Positions 16,236-23,864 of a stretch of 64,000 nt of DNA are shown here, piece after piece. Numbering within the stretch: the first letter of the stretch is position 1; every line of letters begins with the position of its first letter. The notes under the pieces are model-generated. The model saw only the letters and a program-made list of their open reading frames with translations. It ran no database searches and was not told where the DNA came from. This stretch comes from Ignavibacteriota bacterium (GTDB taxonomy: Bacteria; Bacteroidota; Ignavibacteria; Tepidaquicellales; Tepidaquicellaceae). The DNA lies in contig JACREY010000007.1 of assembly GCA_016218085.1 (NCBI GenBank), positions 1 to 64,000 of the forward strand. The letters are read 5' to 3'. The position numbers and the translations under genes are program-made.

Positions 16236-17801
16236 TCAGTGAATTCTTTTTCCGTTCAGGTAAGTTACCAGGACTTTTGTTTCTTTAATTTCTTCAGGTG
16301 TTGAAGTAAAGATATCCCTGTCGGTCACTATAAAATCCGCATATTTTCCGGTCTCTAAGCTTCCTTTTTCATTTTCCCCGAAACTTGCATAAGCATTATT
16401 GAAAGTATAAGCCTTTAAGCAGTTAACCAAATCAATTGAGAATTCCGTATTAAATCCATCCGGAAAGCCATTTGCCTTCCTTGTCATTGCATAATAAATT
16501 GTTTCAAAGGGATTTTCTACGGCGACAGGAAAATCCGTACCGAAATTCACAACAGCACCCGATTCCATAATCTTTTTATATATATGAGTATTTCCGGGAT
16601 TATCCAGAACTTCTGAGGCAACTTTTGCATCAACATAGAGGTGAGACGGCTGAACAGAGGTAATTATATCAAGAGTTTTAAATCTTATCAAATCATTATT
16701 ATCAATATGCTGTGCATGTTCAATCCTGAATCTTCTCTCGCGCTTGCCGTTTATTTTAATCAGTTTCTCATTAAAATCGAGAAGTTCGCTCACGGCTTTA
16801 TCTCCAATAGCGTGCACTGCGAACTGGTATCCTGCCTTATCAATTTCAATTGCGATTTTTTCAAATTCACCGCTATCTATAATGTTTGTTTTCAGCCCGT
16901 TGTGATTCTCGCCTTTATAATTACTCCGGAAATAAGCCGACTTGCTGGAAAGCGAGCCGTCGTAAAATTCCTTGAATGTATTTAATCGAATTTTATTTGA
17001 ATATTCCGAAAACTCCTTTATTAAGTTTTCAATTTCCGGAAAGGCCTGAAATCTAAGCATCGAATTAATTTTCAGGTTCATTTCATTTCTATGAAGCAGG
17101 GACTTATATATTGCAAGTTCTCCGTCCCAGGTAACATCGGAAACTGAAGTAATTCCAAGCGAATTCATTTTTTCAATTTCCATCTTCACAAATCCTGAAA
17201 GCTGCTCTGTGGTTTTTTGCGGAACGCTATCAAGGGCAAAAAATCGCGCGCGCTCCTTCACCTCTCCAGTCAGTTCTCCTTTATCGTCGCAGACTATTTC
17301 ACTTAATCCGAATTCTGAAATTTTATTTTTCATTCCAGAAAGTTCAATTGCTTTTGAATTCATAAATGCAGAATGAAGATCAAGTCGTGATAGAATAACC
17401 GGGACATCGGAGCAAATTTCATCGAGGAAATACCTATCAAGTTCAAATTCCTCCCTGAAATTTGTTTCAGAAAAATTTCCGCCAACTATCCAGTCATTTT
17501 TCTTCAGATTTTTTTTGTAAATATTTATCTGCTCGGTGAAATCCTTCACAGTTGCGGCATTACAAAGATTTATTTCGGAGAAATTCACAAGTGAGCCTTT
17601 TACAAGATGGCAGTGTCCTTCAGTAAAAGCCGGAAGCACAAGTTTACCGCTTAAATCAATTATCTTATCGAAATCTTTTTTATTTATTTTATTTTCGGGA
17701 CCGACAGAAATTATTTTTCCCGATACATCATCAAAACCGAGAGAGCCGGCAAATTTTTTTTCTTTTATCCAGCATTTACAATTTGAAAGTAGGGTTTTCA
17801 T
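16236..17801 (-). CDS. YtcJ-like amidohydrolase (amidohydrolase 3 family)
   Basis: A 521-residue cytoplasmic protein with no signal peptide. It carries the composite N/C-terminal beta sandwich and a TIM-barrel metal centre: H-C-H in F-T-E-G-H-C-H-L-V, H-A-I-G-D-K-A around residue 345, I-E-H-A-Q-H around 375, and the late Asp in F-G-T-D-F-P-V. These match the YtcJ/N-substituted formamide deformylase group, which hydrolyses C-N bonds in amides and imides. The substrate cannot be told. It is a single-gene unit. A link to uptake of products released by the surrounding secreted proteases is possible but speculative. Confidence 0.82.
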   Translation of the reverse strand: MKTLLSNCKCWIKEKKFAGSLGFDDVSGKIISVGPENKINKKDFDKIIDLSGKLVLPAFTEGHCHLVKGSLVNFSEINLCNAATVKDFTEQINIYKKNLKKNDWIVGGNFSETNFREEFELDRYFLDEICSDVPVILSRLDLHSAFMNSKAIELSGMKNKISEFGLSEIVCDDKGELTGEVKERARFFALDSVPQKTTEQLSGFVKMEIEKMNSLGITSVSDVTWDGELAIYKSLLHRNEMNLKINSMLRFQAFPEIENLIKEFSEYSNKIRLNTFKEFYDGSLSSKSAYFRSNYKGENHNGLKTNIIDSGEFEKIAIEIDKAGYQFAVHAIGDKAVSELLDFNEKLIKINGKRERRFRIEHAQHIDNNDLIRFKTLDIITSVQPSHLYVDAKVASEVLDNPGNTHIYKKIMESGAVVNFGTDFPVAVENPFETIYYAMTRKANGFPDGFNTEFSIDLVNCLKAYTFNNAYASFGENEKGSLETGKYADFIVTDRDIFTSTPEEIKETKVLVTYLNGKRIH

Positions 17802-17828
17802 AATATGAATAAATTATCTGAAATAAAA

Positions 17829-17858
17829 ATCGTTCCCAAACACCTGTTTGGGAACGAT
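17829..17858 (-). terminator. Intrinsic terminator of the M14 carboxypeptidase gene
   Basis: A perfect 14-bp inverted repeat (17829-17842 with 17845-17858, core CGTTCCCAAACA). On the minus strand it is followed by TTTTTATTT. It lies about 30 bases past the stop of the M14 gene. Confidence 0.85.
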
Positions 17859-17889
17859 AAGAATAAATCTTTTTATTACTATAAACTAA

Positions 17890-20271
17890 CTATTTAATAA
17901 GAGTCATTTTCTTAGTATCGACGAAGTAACCGCTTTCCATTCTATAGAAATACATTCCGCTTGAAAGTGATGCACCGTCAAAATCCACCGCATAGAATCC
18001 TGGTGTTTTGACTTCATTAACCAGTGTTTTCACTTCCCTGCCGATTACATCAAAGATAGTAATCTTCACAAATCCTTCTTTTGCAACCGAATAATTTATC
18101 TGGGTCGAAGGATTAAACGGATTCGGATAATTTTGCTGAAGTTCAAACTTATTCGGAGTAATATTCCCGATATTTCCGACACCTGTAGGGATGCTCTGGT
18201 ATCCTGTTATTTTAATATCATCAACATACCATCCGTCAAATATCTGACTTGCATCACTTGTAAGTCTGAATCTTATTCTTACGTTTGCGGAACTGTTGCA
18301 GTAAGAAGTAATATTAAATGACTGATAAGCCCAGGTCTGTGCGTTTCCGTTATATGATGTAATTTCGTTCCAGGTTGAACCGTTATTGCTGGATACTTCC
18401 ACTCTGCAATAATCATATCCTGCTTCGGTATAATACCTATGCCAGAAAGAAAGGAAGATTACCGGCATAGAAGAAGTATTGAGCGGGAAATTCAGAGTCA
18501 TAGAGTTATTAGTATTGTTTACATAATTTCCTGTTGGACTGTCTGTAAAAGAATTTGAAGGCGAATGATATTGAGTTGATGTTACAGCCCAGGTATTGGA
18601 TGTTGTCCAGTTACCAAAACCGTTTTCAGCACTGTCAAGCAGTACGGCTGTTCCGTTTCCAACTAAAACATAATAAATCTGGTTGTATAATGTTACTGTA
18701 TCATTCTGCATAACTTTTAGTCTTACAGGTACGCCGTAATTATTAGGGCAGGTGCCTGAGACCGTAAAGTTAAACGTCGTACTGTCAGAGGTTCTTGAAG
18801 GCAATGAAGCCCTTGTATAAAGCTGAACGGGGACGTTAACATAACTATTTAATGGTGTCCATTGAATTTTTACATTTGATGCAGTCTGCAGTCCTTTATT
18901 TCTTATTACAACCTTGAAAGTACCGGCTTCGTTCTGCGTGTACGTTTGTTTATTAAGAATTGCAGTTTTTAATCCGGCATACGGACCGGCAACGAGAGAC
19001 ATATAAATATTCATATACATACAAGACTGGGAAAGAGGAATTATTTCTGCTTGAGTCGGCCAGAATCCCGTAGTTCCAACTTCAGGAGTCATTACAAATC
19101 TGTGACCGTGACCGGTTGAGTCCGAACTATAACACCAGTCCAAGTCACCTCCTCTTACATAATAATTTACTGTCTGGTAAGGTGTTCCGAAAGTGAAGTG
19201 ATTATCCGCAACTATATCCGTACCCATTTCATTATATATTGCATCATCAGGGGTAGGAGTAGGATCACACCAGGCATACGGTTTAATCAGATAATTCCCG
19301 TATGTATGATAATCAAGACCAACTACAAAATTCCTAGAATTAAAGAAGACTTTATAAAGTGAATCTTCCTTTGTAGAGAAGGGATAAGGTCCTCTATAAG
19401 TATCGGATGAAGGTGATGTCGAGGAACCGCCATTTGTTGAATTCCAGAAATTATATGTACCGAAATTCCTATTGCAGTCTGTTCCGGTTGAACCTCCGTA
19501 TGGTTGCCTGTTCTTTCTCCATTGACCGCCTCCGTTGGGATTTGTTGTTTCATTATAAACGTAGCCGTCAGGATTAATGAATGGTGTAAAATAAATTTCT
19601 CTGTTGTTTAAAATATAAGTTGCTACAGGGTCAATGTTGTAATTTTCCAACAACCAGTAAATGTAATAAAATAGATTTTCCATTCCCAATGGTTCCCTTG
19701 CATGAGTAACACCGTTAAGCCATAATTCAGGTCTTCCGGTAGGAGCATCAGGATTTTTTGTGACCCTAACTGTCCATAAAGGCCTGTTTTCATAAGATGT
19801 TCCGTAATTATACTTTACAGAAACCAAAGTCGGATATTGTTGCCTCATAGAATCAAGTTTTGCTATAGCCTCTGCCCATTTCAGGTGACCACCCATAGTA
19901 CCATAAATGCTGTGGTTAATGGTATAGGCATCAGTAAGTTTAATATTGGGATTGAAATAATTACTTCTTTGCGAGCTGGTGTAATAAGCCATCCAGTCAT
20001 CTATAGTTACTTCATACGGAACACCGGATTGTTTCAATAAACTTATCTCTGTTTCAGATAACCAGGTTTCAAAATATAAACCTTTCTTATAAATTCCATG
20101 GTCAAGATGCAAATCGACATCACTGAGTTTTTTGAAATTACTTTCAGATGACATTGATATTCTGACCTGAGAATATTTTTCCGTTCCGTTACTATTCTGT
20201 GCAAATGCGAAATTTGCTGAGAGTAATAACAAAACCAGAGATGCTAACATTAAGTTTTTTAAATATAACAT
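17890..20271 (-). CDS. Secreted M14 zinc carboxypeptidase with MAM-like domain and T9SS tail
   Basis: A 793-residue protein with a signal peptide ending near A-F-A-Q. The peptidase domain (about 115-420) has zinc ligands H190 and E193 in T-H-A-R-E, H322 in D-Y-H-T-Y-G, and general base E397 in T-P-E-V-G-T. Substrate-binding Asn-Arg appears in D-C-N-R-N-F. This is carboxypeptidase T/A type. Residues about 430-540 form a CARDB-like domain, and about 545-690 a jelly-roll (immune inhibitor A/MAM-like) domain with F-D-G-W-Y-V-D-D-I. The last 80 residues are a T9SS domain with Q-N-Y-P-N-P-F-N-P. It trims C-terminal residues from extracellular peptides and has its own terminator. Confidence 0.92.
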   Translation of the reverse strand: MLYLKNLMLASLVLLLLSANFAFAQNSNGTEKYSQVRISMSSESNFKKLSDVDLHLDHGIYKKGLYFETWLSETEISLLKQSGVPYEVTIDDWMAYYTSSQRSNYFNPNIKLTDAYTINHSIYGTMGGHLKWAEAIAKLDSMRQQYPTLVSVKYNYGTSYENRPLWTVRVTKNPDAPTGRPELWLNGVTHAREPLGMENLFYYIYWLLENYNIDPVATYILNNREIYFTPFINPDGYVYNETTNPNGGGQWRKNRQPYGGSTGTDCNRNFGTYNFWNSTNGGSSTSPSSDTYRGPYPFSTKEDSLYKVFFNSRNFVVGLDYHTYGNYLIKPYAWCDPTPTPDDAIYNEMGTDIVADNHFTFGTPYQTVNYYVRGGDLDWCYSSDSTGHGHRFVMTPEVGTTGFWPTQAEIIPLSQSCMYMNIYMSLVAGPYAGLKTAILNKQTYTQNEAGTFKVVIRNKGLQTASNVKIQWTPLNSYVNVPVQLYTRASLPSRTSDSTTFNFTVSGTCPNNYGVPVRLKVMQNDTVTLYNQIYYVLVGNGTAVLLDSAENGFGNWTTSNTWAVTSTQYHSPSNSFTDSPTGNYVNNTNNSMTLNFPLNTSSMPVIFLSFWHRYYTEAGYDYCRVEVSSNNGSTWNEITSYNGNAQTWAYQSFNITSYCNSSANVRIRFRLTSDASQIFDGWYVDDIKITGYQSIPTGVGNIGNITPNKFELQQNYPNPFNPSTQINYSVAKEGFVKITIFDVIGREVKTLVNEVKTPGFYAVDFDGASLSSGMYFYRMESGYFVDTKKMTLIK

Positions 20272-20336
20272 AATTTGGTAATTAATTTTATTTATGTAAA
20301 TTAAGAAATTTCATTTTCTTATTCAATCTTGAAATA

Positions 20337-20379
20337 AAAAAAACCTTTGCCGGAAACGCTGAATCCGGCGAAGGTTTTG
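20337..20379 (-). terminator. Intrinsic terminator of the cohesin-like gene
   Basis: A 14-bp stem (20341-20354 with 20364-20377, one mismatch) around a nine-base loop. On the minus strand it ends in AGGTTTTTTTT. It lies between the stop of the gene at 20427 and the next gene start at 20271. Confidence 0.8.
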
Positions 20380-20394
20380 TAACAAATTGTAACG
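20379..20394. repeat. 16-bp motif shared with 25957-25972
   Basis: TGTAACAAATTGTAAC occurs here, 108 bases above the start of the M14 gene, and again identically 77 bases above the start of the M1 gene at 25880. It is a direct repeat of TGTAAC with a 10-base period, as expected for a regulator binding one face of DNA. No regulator is known. Confidence 0.35.
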
Positions 20395-20426
20395 ATAGAG
20401 CATCAAATCTATTTAATGCAAGCTTT

Positions 20427-21251
20427 TTATTTTATTAAAACCATTTTCTTTACAGAAACGAAATCATTTGCTTCGAATTTATAGAAATACATACCGCTTG
20501 TAAGGGTTGAAGCATCGAAATCGACAATGTATGTTCCTGATGATTTCACCTGATTTACCAGGTCAGCAACCTGTCTGCCGAGAATGTCATAAACCTTCAG
20601 AGATACAAATCCTGATTTTGGAATCGAGAATTTGATAGAGGTTGTCGGGTTAAACGGATTCGGATAGTTCTGCGACAAAGTATAAGTTGTCGGAACTTCA
20701 GTTGAAATCTGATTTACGGCACTTGTCATACAGGGTCCGGGATTAGTAAATGTCCAATCTGTAGTATGAGCCATAGGTGTTCCAAGTCCGTTGAATACGG
20801 ATGAATTCGTCAGGAACGCCATATTAATACAGCTATTCGCAGTAACTATGTTAAATCTTAATGTACCCAGCCAATAGGCACCTGATGAAAGTGAAAACGC
20901 CGTCCCGTTAAGGAGCTGTTGAATATTAAGACTAACGCAGGTATCACCCAAAATGGATGTGCTGGTCATATCAAAATAATTAGCATTATTAGACAGGTTA
21001 GTATTTGCATTGGTAACCGGGTCTTCAGCAATTAAGGTAATAGCATTTACAGGGTCAGTAGTCCAGTATCTCATTCTGATACAGGTAGGACCCACGTTCC
21101 ATATTTGTCCCGGGTTAACGTTTGCATACACGTCAACTAAAAATTTGTCAACATCTATCCTGGCATTATTAAGAGTAAAATTAACCTTCTGCGCAGGTAA
21201 AGAAGCTGTAATTAAAAATGTTAATATTATTATATATATTAGTTTTTTCAT
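20427..21251 (-). CDS. Secreted cohesin-like protein with T9SS tail
   Basis: A 274-residue protein with signal peptide (A-S-L-P-A-Q). Residues about 22-165 are an all-beta module starting V-N-F-T-L-N-N-A-R-I-D and ending with the strand W-L-G-T-L-R-F-N-I-V. This resembles cohesin/carbohydrate-binding type jelly rolls found in Ignavibacteria surface proteins, though the match is by pattern only. Four Cys in the module could form two disulfides. A T9SS domain follows (Q-N-Y-P-N-P-F-N-P to M-V-L-I-K). It starts 39 bases after the dockerin-bearing gene on the same strand, so the two may be co-expressed partners. Confidence 0.6.
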   Translation of the reverse strand: MKKLIYIIILTFLITASLPAQKVNFTLNNARIDVDKFLVDVYANVNPGQIWNVGPTCIRMRYWTTDPVNAITLIAEDPVTNANTNLSNNANYFDMTSTSILGDTCVSLNIQQLLNGTAFSLSSGAYWLGTLRFNIVTANSCINMAFLTNSSVFNGLGTPMAHTTDWTFTNPGPCMTSAVNQISTEVPTTYTLSQNYPNPFNPTTSIKFSIPKSGFVSLKVYDILGRQVADLVNQVKSSGTYIVDFDASTLTSGMYFYKFEANDFVSVKKMVLIK

Positions 21252-21290
21252 ATTCTTTTAATTTAAGCTTATTAAATGAAAATTTAAAAT

Positions 21291-23339
21291 TTAAAAAGGT
21301 CCTATTTTACTCTTGCCGAAATTACTATTAAGTATCGGTAAATCATATCCATCTACAAAATTGTCACCGTTCAGATCAGCACTTTTATAATTATCATAGC
21401 CGAATTGCGGTTTGAATGCATCGTAGTCAAGCGGACTGACATAGCCGTCCTGGTTTATATCGCCTCCATAAAGTACCCACACAGAGCCGACCTGCTTCAT
21501 ATTATTTCCATAAGCTTTATTTGCATTATCAGTAAAGTTATATGAAACTGTATTATTCGTCTGGAAGAACATGGCAATCGAACTCCAGGTTTCAAGATGG
21601 TTTCTGTGTCTTATAATTATATAATAGCTTCCGGTGGTTGCTCTTGAGAAGCTGGTAAGACTTGCTGTTCCGTTTGCTCCCAAAACTGCAAGTGAAGTAT
21701 CACGGCCTGCATACGGGGAAACGTTCTGCGCAAGAATTATTTTAATTGTATCCGGAGTCTGAGTTGAGCCGTTATAGAAACCTTCAAGAAAAGCCGTAAG
21801 ATTTAAATTGAATGACTGAACAGTTCTGAAATTCCAGGTAGTTGAATAAGAGCCCTGGCCGCCGCCGTTTATTGAAGCTACTCTCCAGTAATAAACTGTA
21901 TAACCCTGAAGTACCCCGCTCGGGACTGTATAAGTCGATGCTCCGGTTACAACCGTATTGACAACCGTAGTATTAAATGTTTGTGATGTTGATATCTGAA
22001 TTCTATAACTTAATGCTCCTGATACATCAGTCCAGTCCATAACTGGTGTCAACGGAATGTCAACCGATGCATTTGGAGGTGAAACAAGAGTTGGGGCTAC
22101 AGGAGCTGCCTCAATGGTAGTAAAACTCCAGACCTGTGACCACTGTCCTGTACCGCCTGAATTGGTAGCATTTACTCTCCAGTAATAAGTTGTATTATTA
22201 GTAAACGAAGGTGTATTGTGAGTGTACTGGGAAGTACTTCCCGTCACCTGATTTACAAATGTAGTTCCGAAATTGGAACTTGTAGATATCTGTATTCTGT
22301 ATGAAGTTGCTCCAGGTACGCTGTTCCAGTCGAAAGTAATATTATTAATTGCAATTCCGACTGAGCCATCAGGCGGAGTAAGCAATAACGGAGCCGCCGG
22401 AGGAGCTATGCCGGTAGTAAAGCTCCATGCAGCTGACCAGGGTCCTGTACCGCCAGCGTTAGTTGCATTAACGTGCCACCAGTACTGAGTTGTACCGGAT
22501 AATGCGCCTAATGGAATTGTAAATAGTGAGTCCGTAGTATTTTCATTAACCACGAGAGCCGTGAATGAAGAATTCTGAGAAACCTGAACCTGATAGCTTG
22601 TTGCACCTGCTATCTTAAACCATCTCAGGGTAACGTTCACGGGAACATTAGTAGCACTGTTCGCCGGGAAAGAAAGAGTTGGTGCAATAGGTACGGCTGG
22701 AACAGTAGTAAAAGCAAACGGGTCAGACCAGTTGCTGGTTCCGCCTGAGTTTTGCGCATTTACCCTCCAGTAATACGTAGTGTTATTTGCCAGAATTCCG
22801 TTCTGGACCACATATCCCGAATTTACCAAACCTCCCACATCCAGCACTATCGGTGAAAATGAAGGAGAAGTTGAAATTTGAACCCTGTACTGCTGAGCGC
22901 CGGGAACGTCGTTCCAGTTCAGTGTTGGAGTAAGCGAAACATTAATCGAATTATTCGCCGGTGCGGACAGTACCGGTGGATTTGGAGCTACAATTGCCGT
23001 CGTGAAATGGAAAAAGCCGGAGTAGTTTCCCTGTCCGCTTCCATTTGCCGCGGCAACCCTCCAGTAATAATACGTATTACCCGTTAAAATCGCCTGGGTA
23101 ACAGTATATGTTGTTCCAGTAATATTATTTACATCCATCACGGTTGATGCACCCGTGAAAACCTGTAAATGATAATATGTGGCACCCGATGATGTACTCC
23201 ATTGAAATGTGGGAAACAGTGAAACGTTTATCGCATTGTCAGGAGGAGCAATCAGCGTAGGCGGTAAAGGTTGAGCATGTATTCCGCTTGCAACCATAAA
23301 TGCAAACAGAAATAAGAAGGAATAAAAAATTTTTCTCAT
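21291..23339 (-). CDS. Secreted fibronectin-type-III-repeat protein ending in a dockerin module
   Basis: A 682-residue protein. After the signal peptide come five repeats of about 95 residues (spanning about 25-510). Each has P-x-L-x-x-P-x-N-x-x-x-x-V, then W-x-x-V-x-G-A-x-x-Y-x-x-Q-V-S, T-x-Y-Y-W-R-V and W-S-x-x-W-x-F-T-T, the Fn3 pattern. A beta module of about 110 residues follows. The end holds two EF-like loops, D-I-N-Q-D-G-Y-V-S-P-L-D and D-L-N-G-D-N-F-V-D-G-Y-D, a type I dockerin. No T9SS tail follows, so its export or anchoring may rely on another protein. No enzyme domain is present. Confidence 0.75.
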   Translation of the reverse strand: MRKIFYSFLFLFAFMVASGIHAQPLPPTLIAPPDNAINVSLFPTFQWSTSSGATYYHLQVFTGASTVMDVNNITGTTYTVTQAILTGNTYYYWRVAAANGSGQGNYSGFFHFTTAIVAPNPPVLSAPANNSINVSLTPTLNWNDVPGAQQYRVQISTSPSFSPIVLDVGGLVNSGYVVQNGILANNTTYYWRVNAQNSGGTSNWSDPFAFTTVPAVPIAPTLSFPANSATNVPVNVTLRWFKIAGATSYQVQVSQNSSFTALVVNENTTDSLFTIPLGALSGTTQYWWHVNATNAGGTGPWSAAWSFTTGIAPPAAPLLLTPPDGSVGIAINNITFDWNSVPGATSYRIQISTSSNFGTTFVNQVTGSTSQYTHNTPSFTNNTTYYWRVNATNSGGTGQWSQVWSFTTIEAAPVAPTLVSPPNASVDIPLTPVMDWTDVSGALSYRIQISTSQTFNTTVVNTVVTGASTYTVPSGVLQGYTVYYWRVASINGGGQGSYSTTWNFRTVQSFNLNLTAFLEGFYNGSTQTPDTIKIILAQNVSPYAGRDTSLAVLGANGTASLTSFSRATTGSYYIIIRHRNHLETWSSIAMFFQTNNTVSYNFTDNANKAYGNNMKQVGSVWVLYGGDINQDGYVSPLDYDAFKPQFGYDNYKSADLNGDNFVDGYDLPILNSNFGKSKIGPF

Positions 23340-23514
23340 GTTAATAATCCTCTGTGATTATTTTTGAATTTGTGTTAATTAAACTTGTTAATTATTTTTT
23401 TTGAAATCACCCTTTTTTGCAATCTCAAAAATTACCCTTTTCCATCTTCATTACCACAATTTAATAAATAAGTTATATAAAATCAATTTCGACTAGCATT
23501 GCCAAAAAATAGTT
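23340..23514. other. Gene-free AT-rich stretch above the dockerin gene
   Basis: These bases must include the minus-strand promoter of the dockerin gene, but I see no convincing box. An inverted repeat, TGCCAAA-N6-TTTGGCA (23500-23519), runs into the -24 element of the plus-strand sigma-54 promoter. No ORF of note is present on either strand. Confidence 0.5.
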
Positions 23515-23530
23515 TGGCACGACAATTGCA
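23515..23530 (+). promoter_or_regulatory. Consensus sigma-54 promoter with no protein gene downstream
   Basis: TGGCACGACAATTGCA matches the sigma-54 consensus TGGCACG-N4-TTGCW at every fixed position, and GG (23516-23517) and GC (23528-23529) are spaced by exactly 10 bases. It points right, away from the dockerin gene. Transcription would start near 23541. The next plus-strand protein gene is more than 8 kb away, so the target appears to be a non-coding RNA. Confidence 0.65.
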
Positions 23531-23540
23531 TATCATCTGC

Positions 23541-23775
23541 TTATTTTAAAAAATTGCTTTTTTACTTTATTTGATTTGTCCAAATATTAATGTCAACATA
23601 TATAATAATTAGCAAAATGAAAACATAAATTAAATTACTGTAAGTTTTCAAATCTCCCCGGATAAGAATTATGGAATTTCTTTGATACAGTTTGTTATAT
23701 AAAATTGATTCAATAATAAGCATTATTGCCGTAAACCCGTTCAGGTGAACACGTTTAGCAAGAATTTTTCTCTTT
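23541..23775 (+). ncRNA. Candidate sigma-54-dependent small RNA
   Basis: This is inferred, not recognised. A consensus sigma-54 promoter lies 11 bases upstream. There is no ORF longer than about 12 codons on this strand within the span. The span ends in a long imperfect hairpin (23726-23761) followed by GAATTTTTCTCTTTTTT, which can act as a terminator. The transcript would be about 230 bases. It matches no RNA family I know. The alternative is that the promoter match is a chance hit in an AT-rich spacer, though a full match by chance is improbable. Confidence 0.35.
23726..23761 (+). terminator. Long imperfect hairpin with T-rich tail
   Basis: TTGC, TAAAC and GTTC on the left arm pair in order with GAAC, GTTTA and GCAA on the right arm, with a 2x2 internal bulge and an AGGT loop. 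A T-rich run follows on the plus strand. It is a plausible 3' end for the transcript from 23515, or an RNA structure with its own role. Confidence 0.45.
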
Positions 23776-23804
23776 TTTAAGTTTTTTAAATCGGGATTTA
23801 TAAA

Positions 23805-23838
23805 AAAAGGGGCTGTGCTATGTGGCGCAGCCCCTTTT
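23805..23838 (-). terminator. Intrinsic terminator of the M1 gene at 23865
   Basis: Stem AAAAGGGGCTG pairs with CAGCCCCTTTT; the next base pair is mismatched, followed by GC-GC. On the minus strand seven T follow the stem, and on the plus strand A follows, so it mainly serves the minus strand. Confidence 0.8.
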
Positions 23839-23864
23839 AAAAAAAAATTCTATTATTCAGTATA

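Noticed and set aside
21291-23339. Regular repeats that might suggest a CRISPR or tandem DNA array
   Set aside because: The repeats are about 285 bases long, diverged, in frame and encode Fn3 domains. No short direct repeats with equal spacers occur anywhere in the window.
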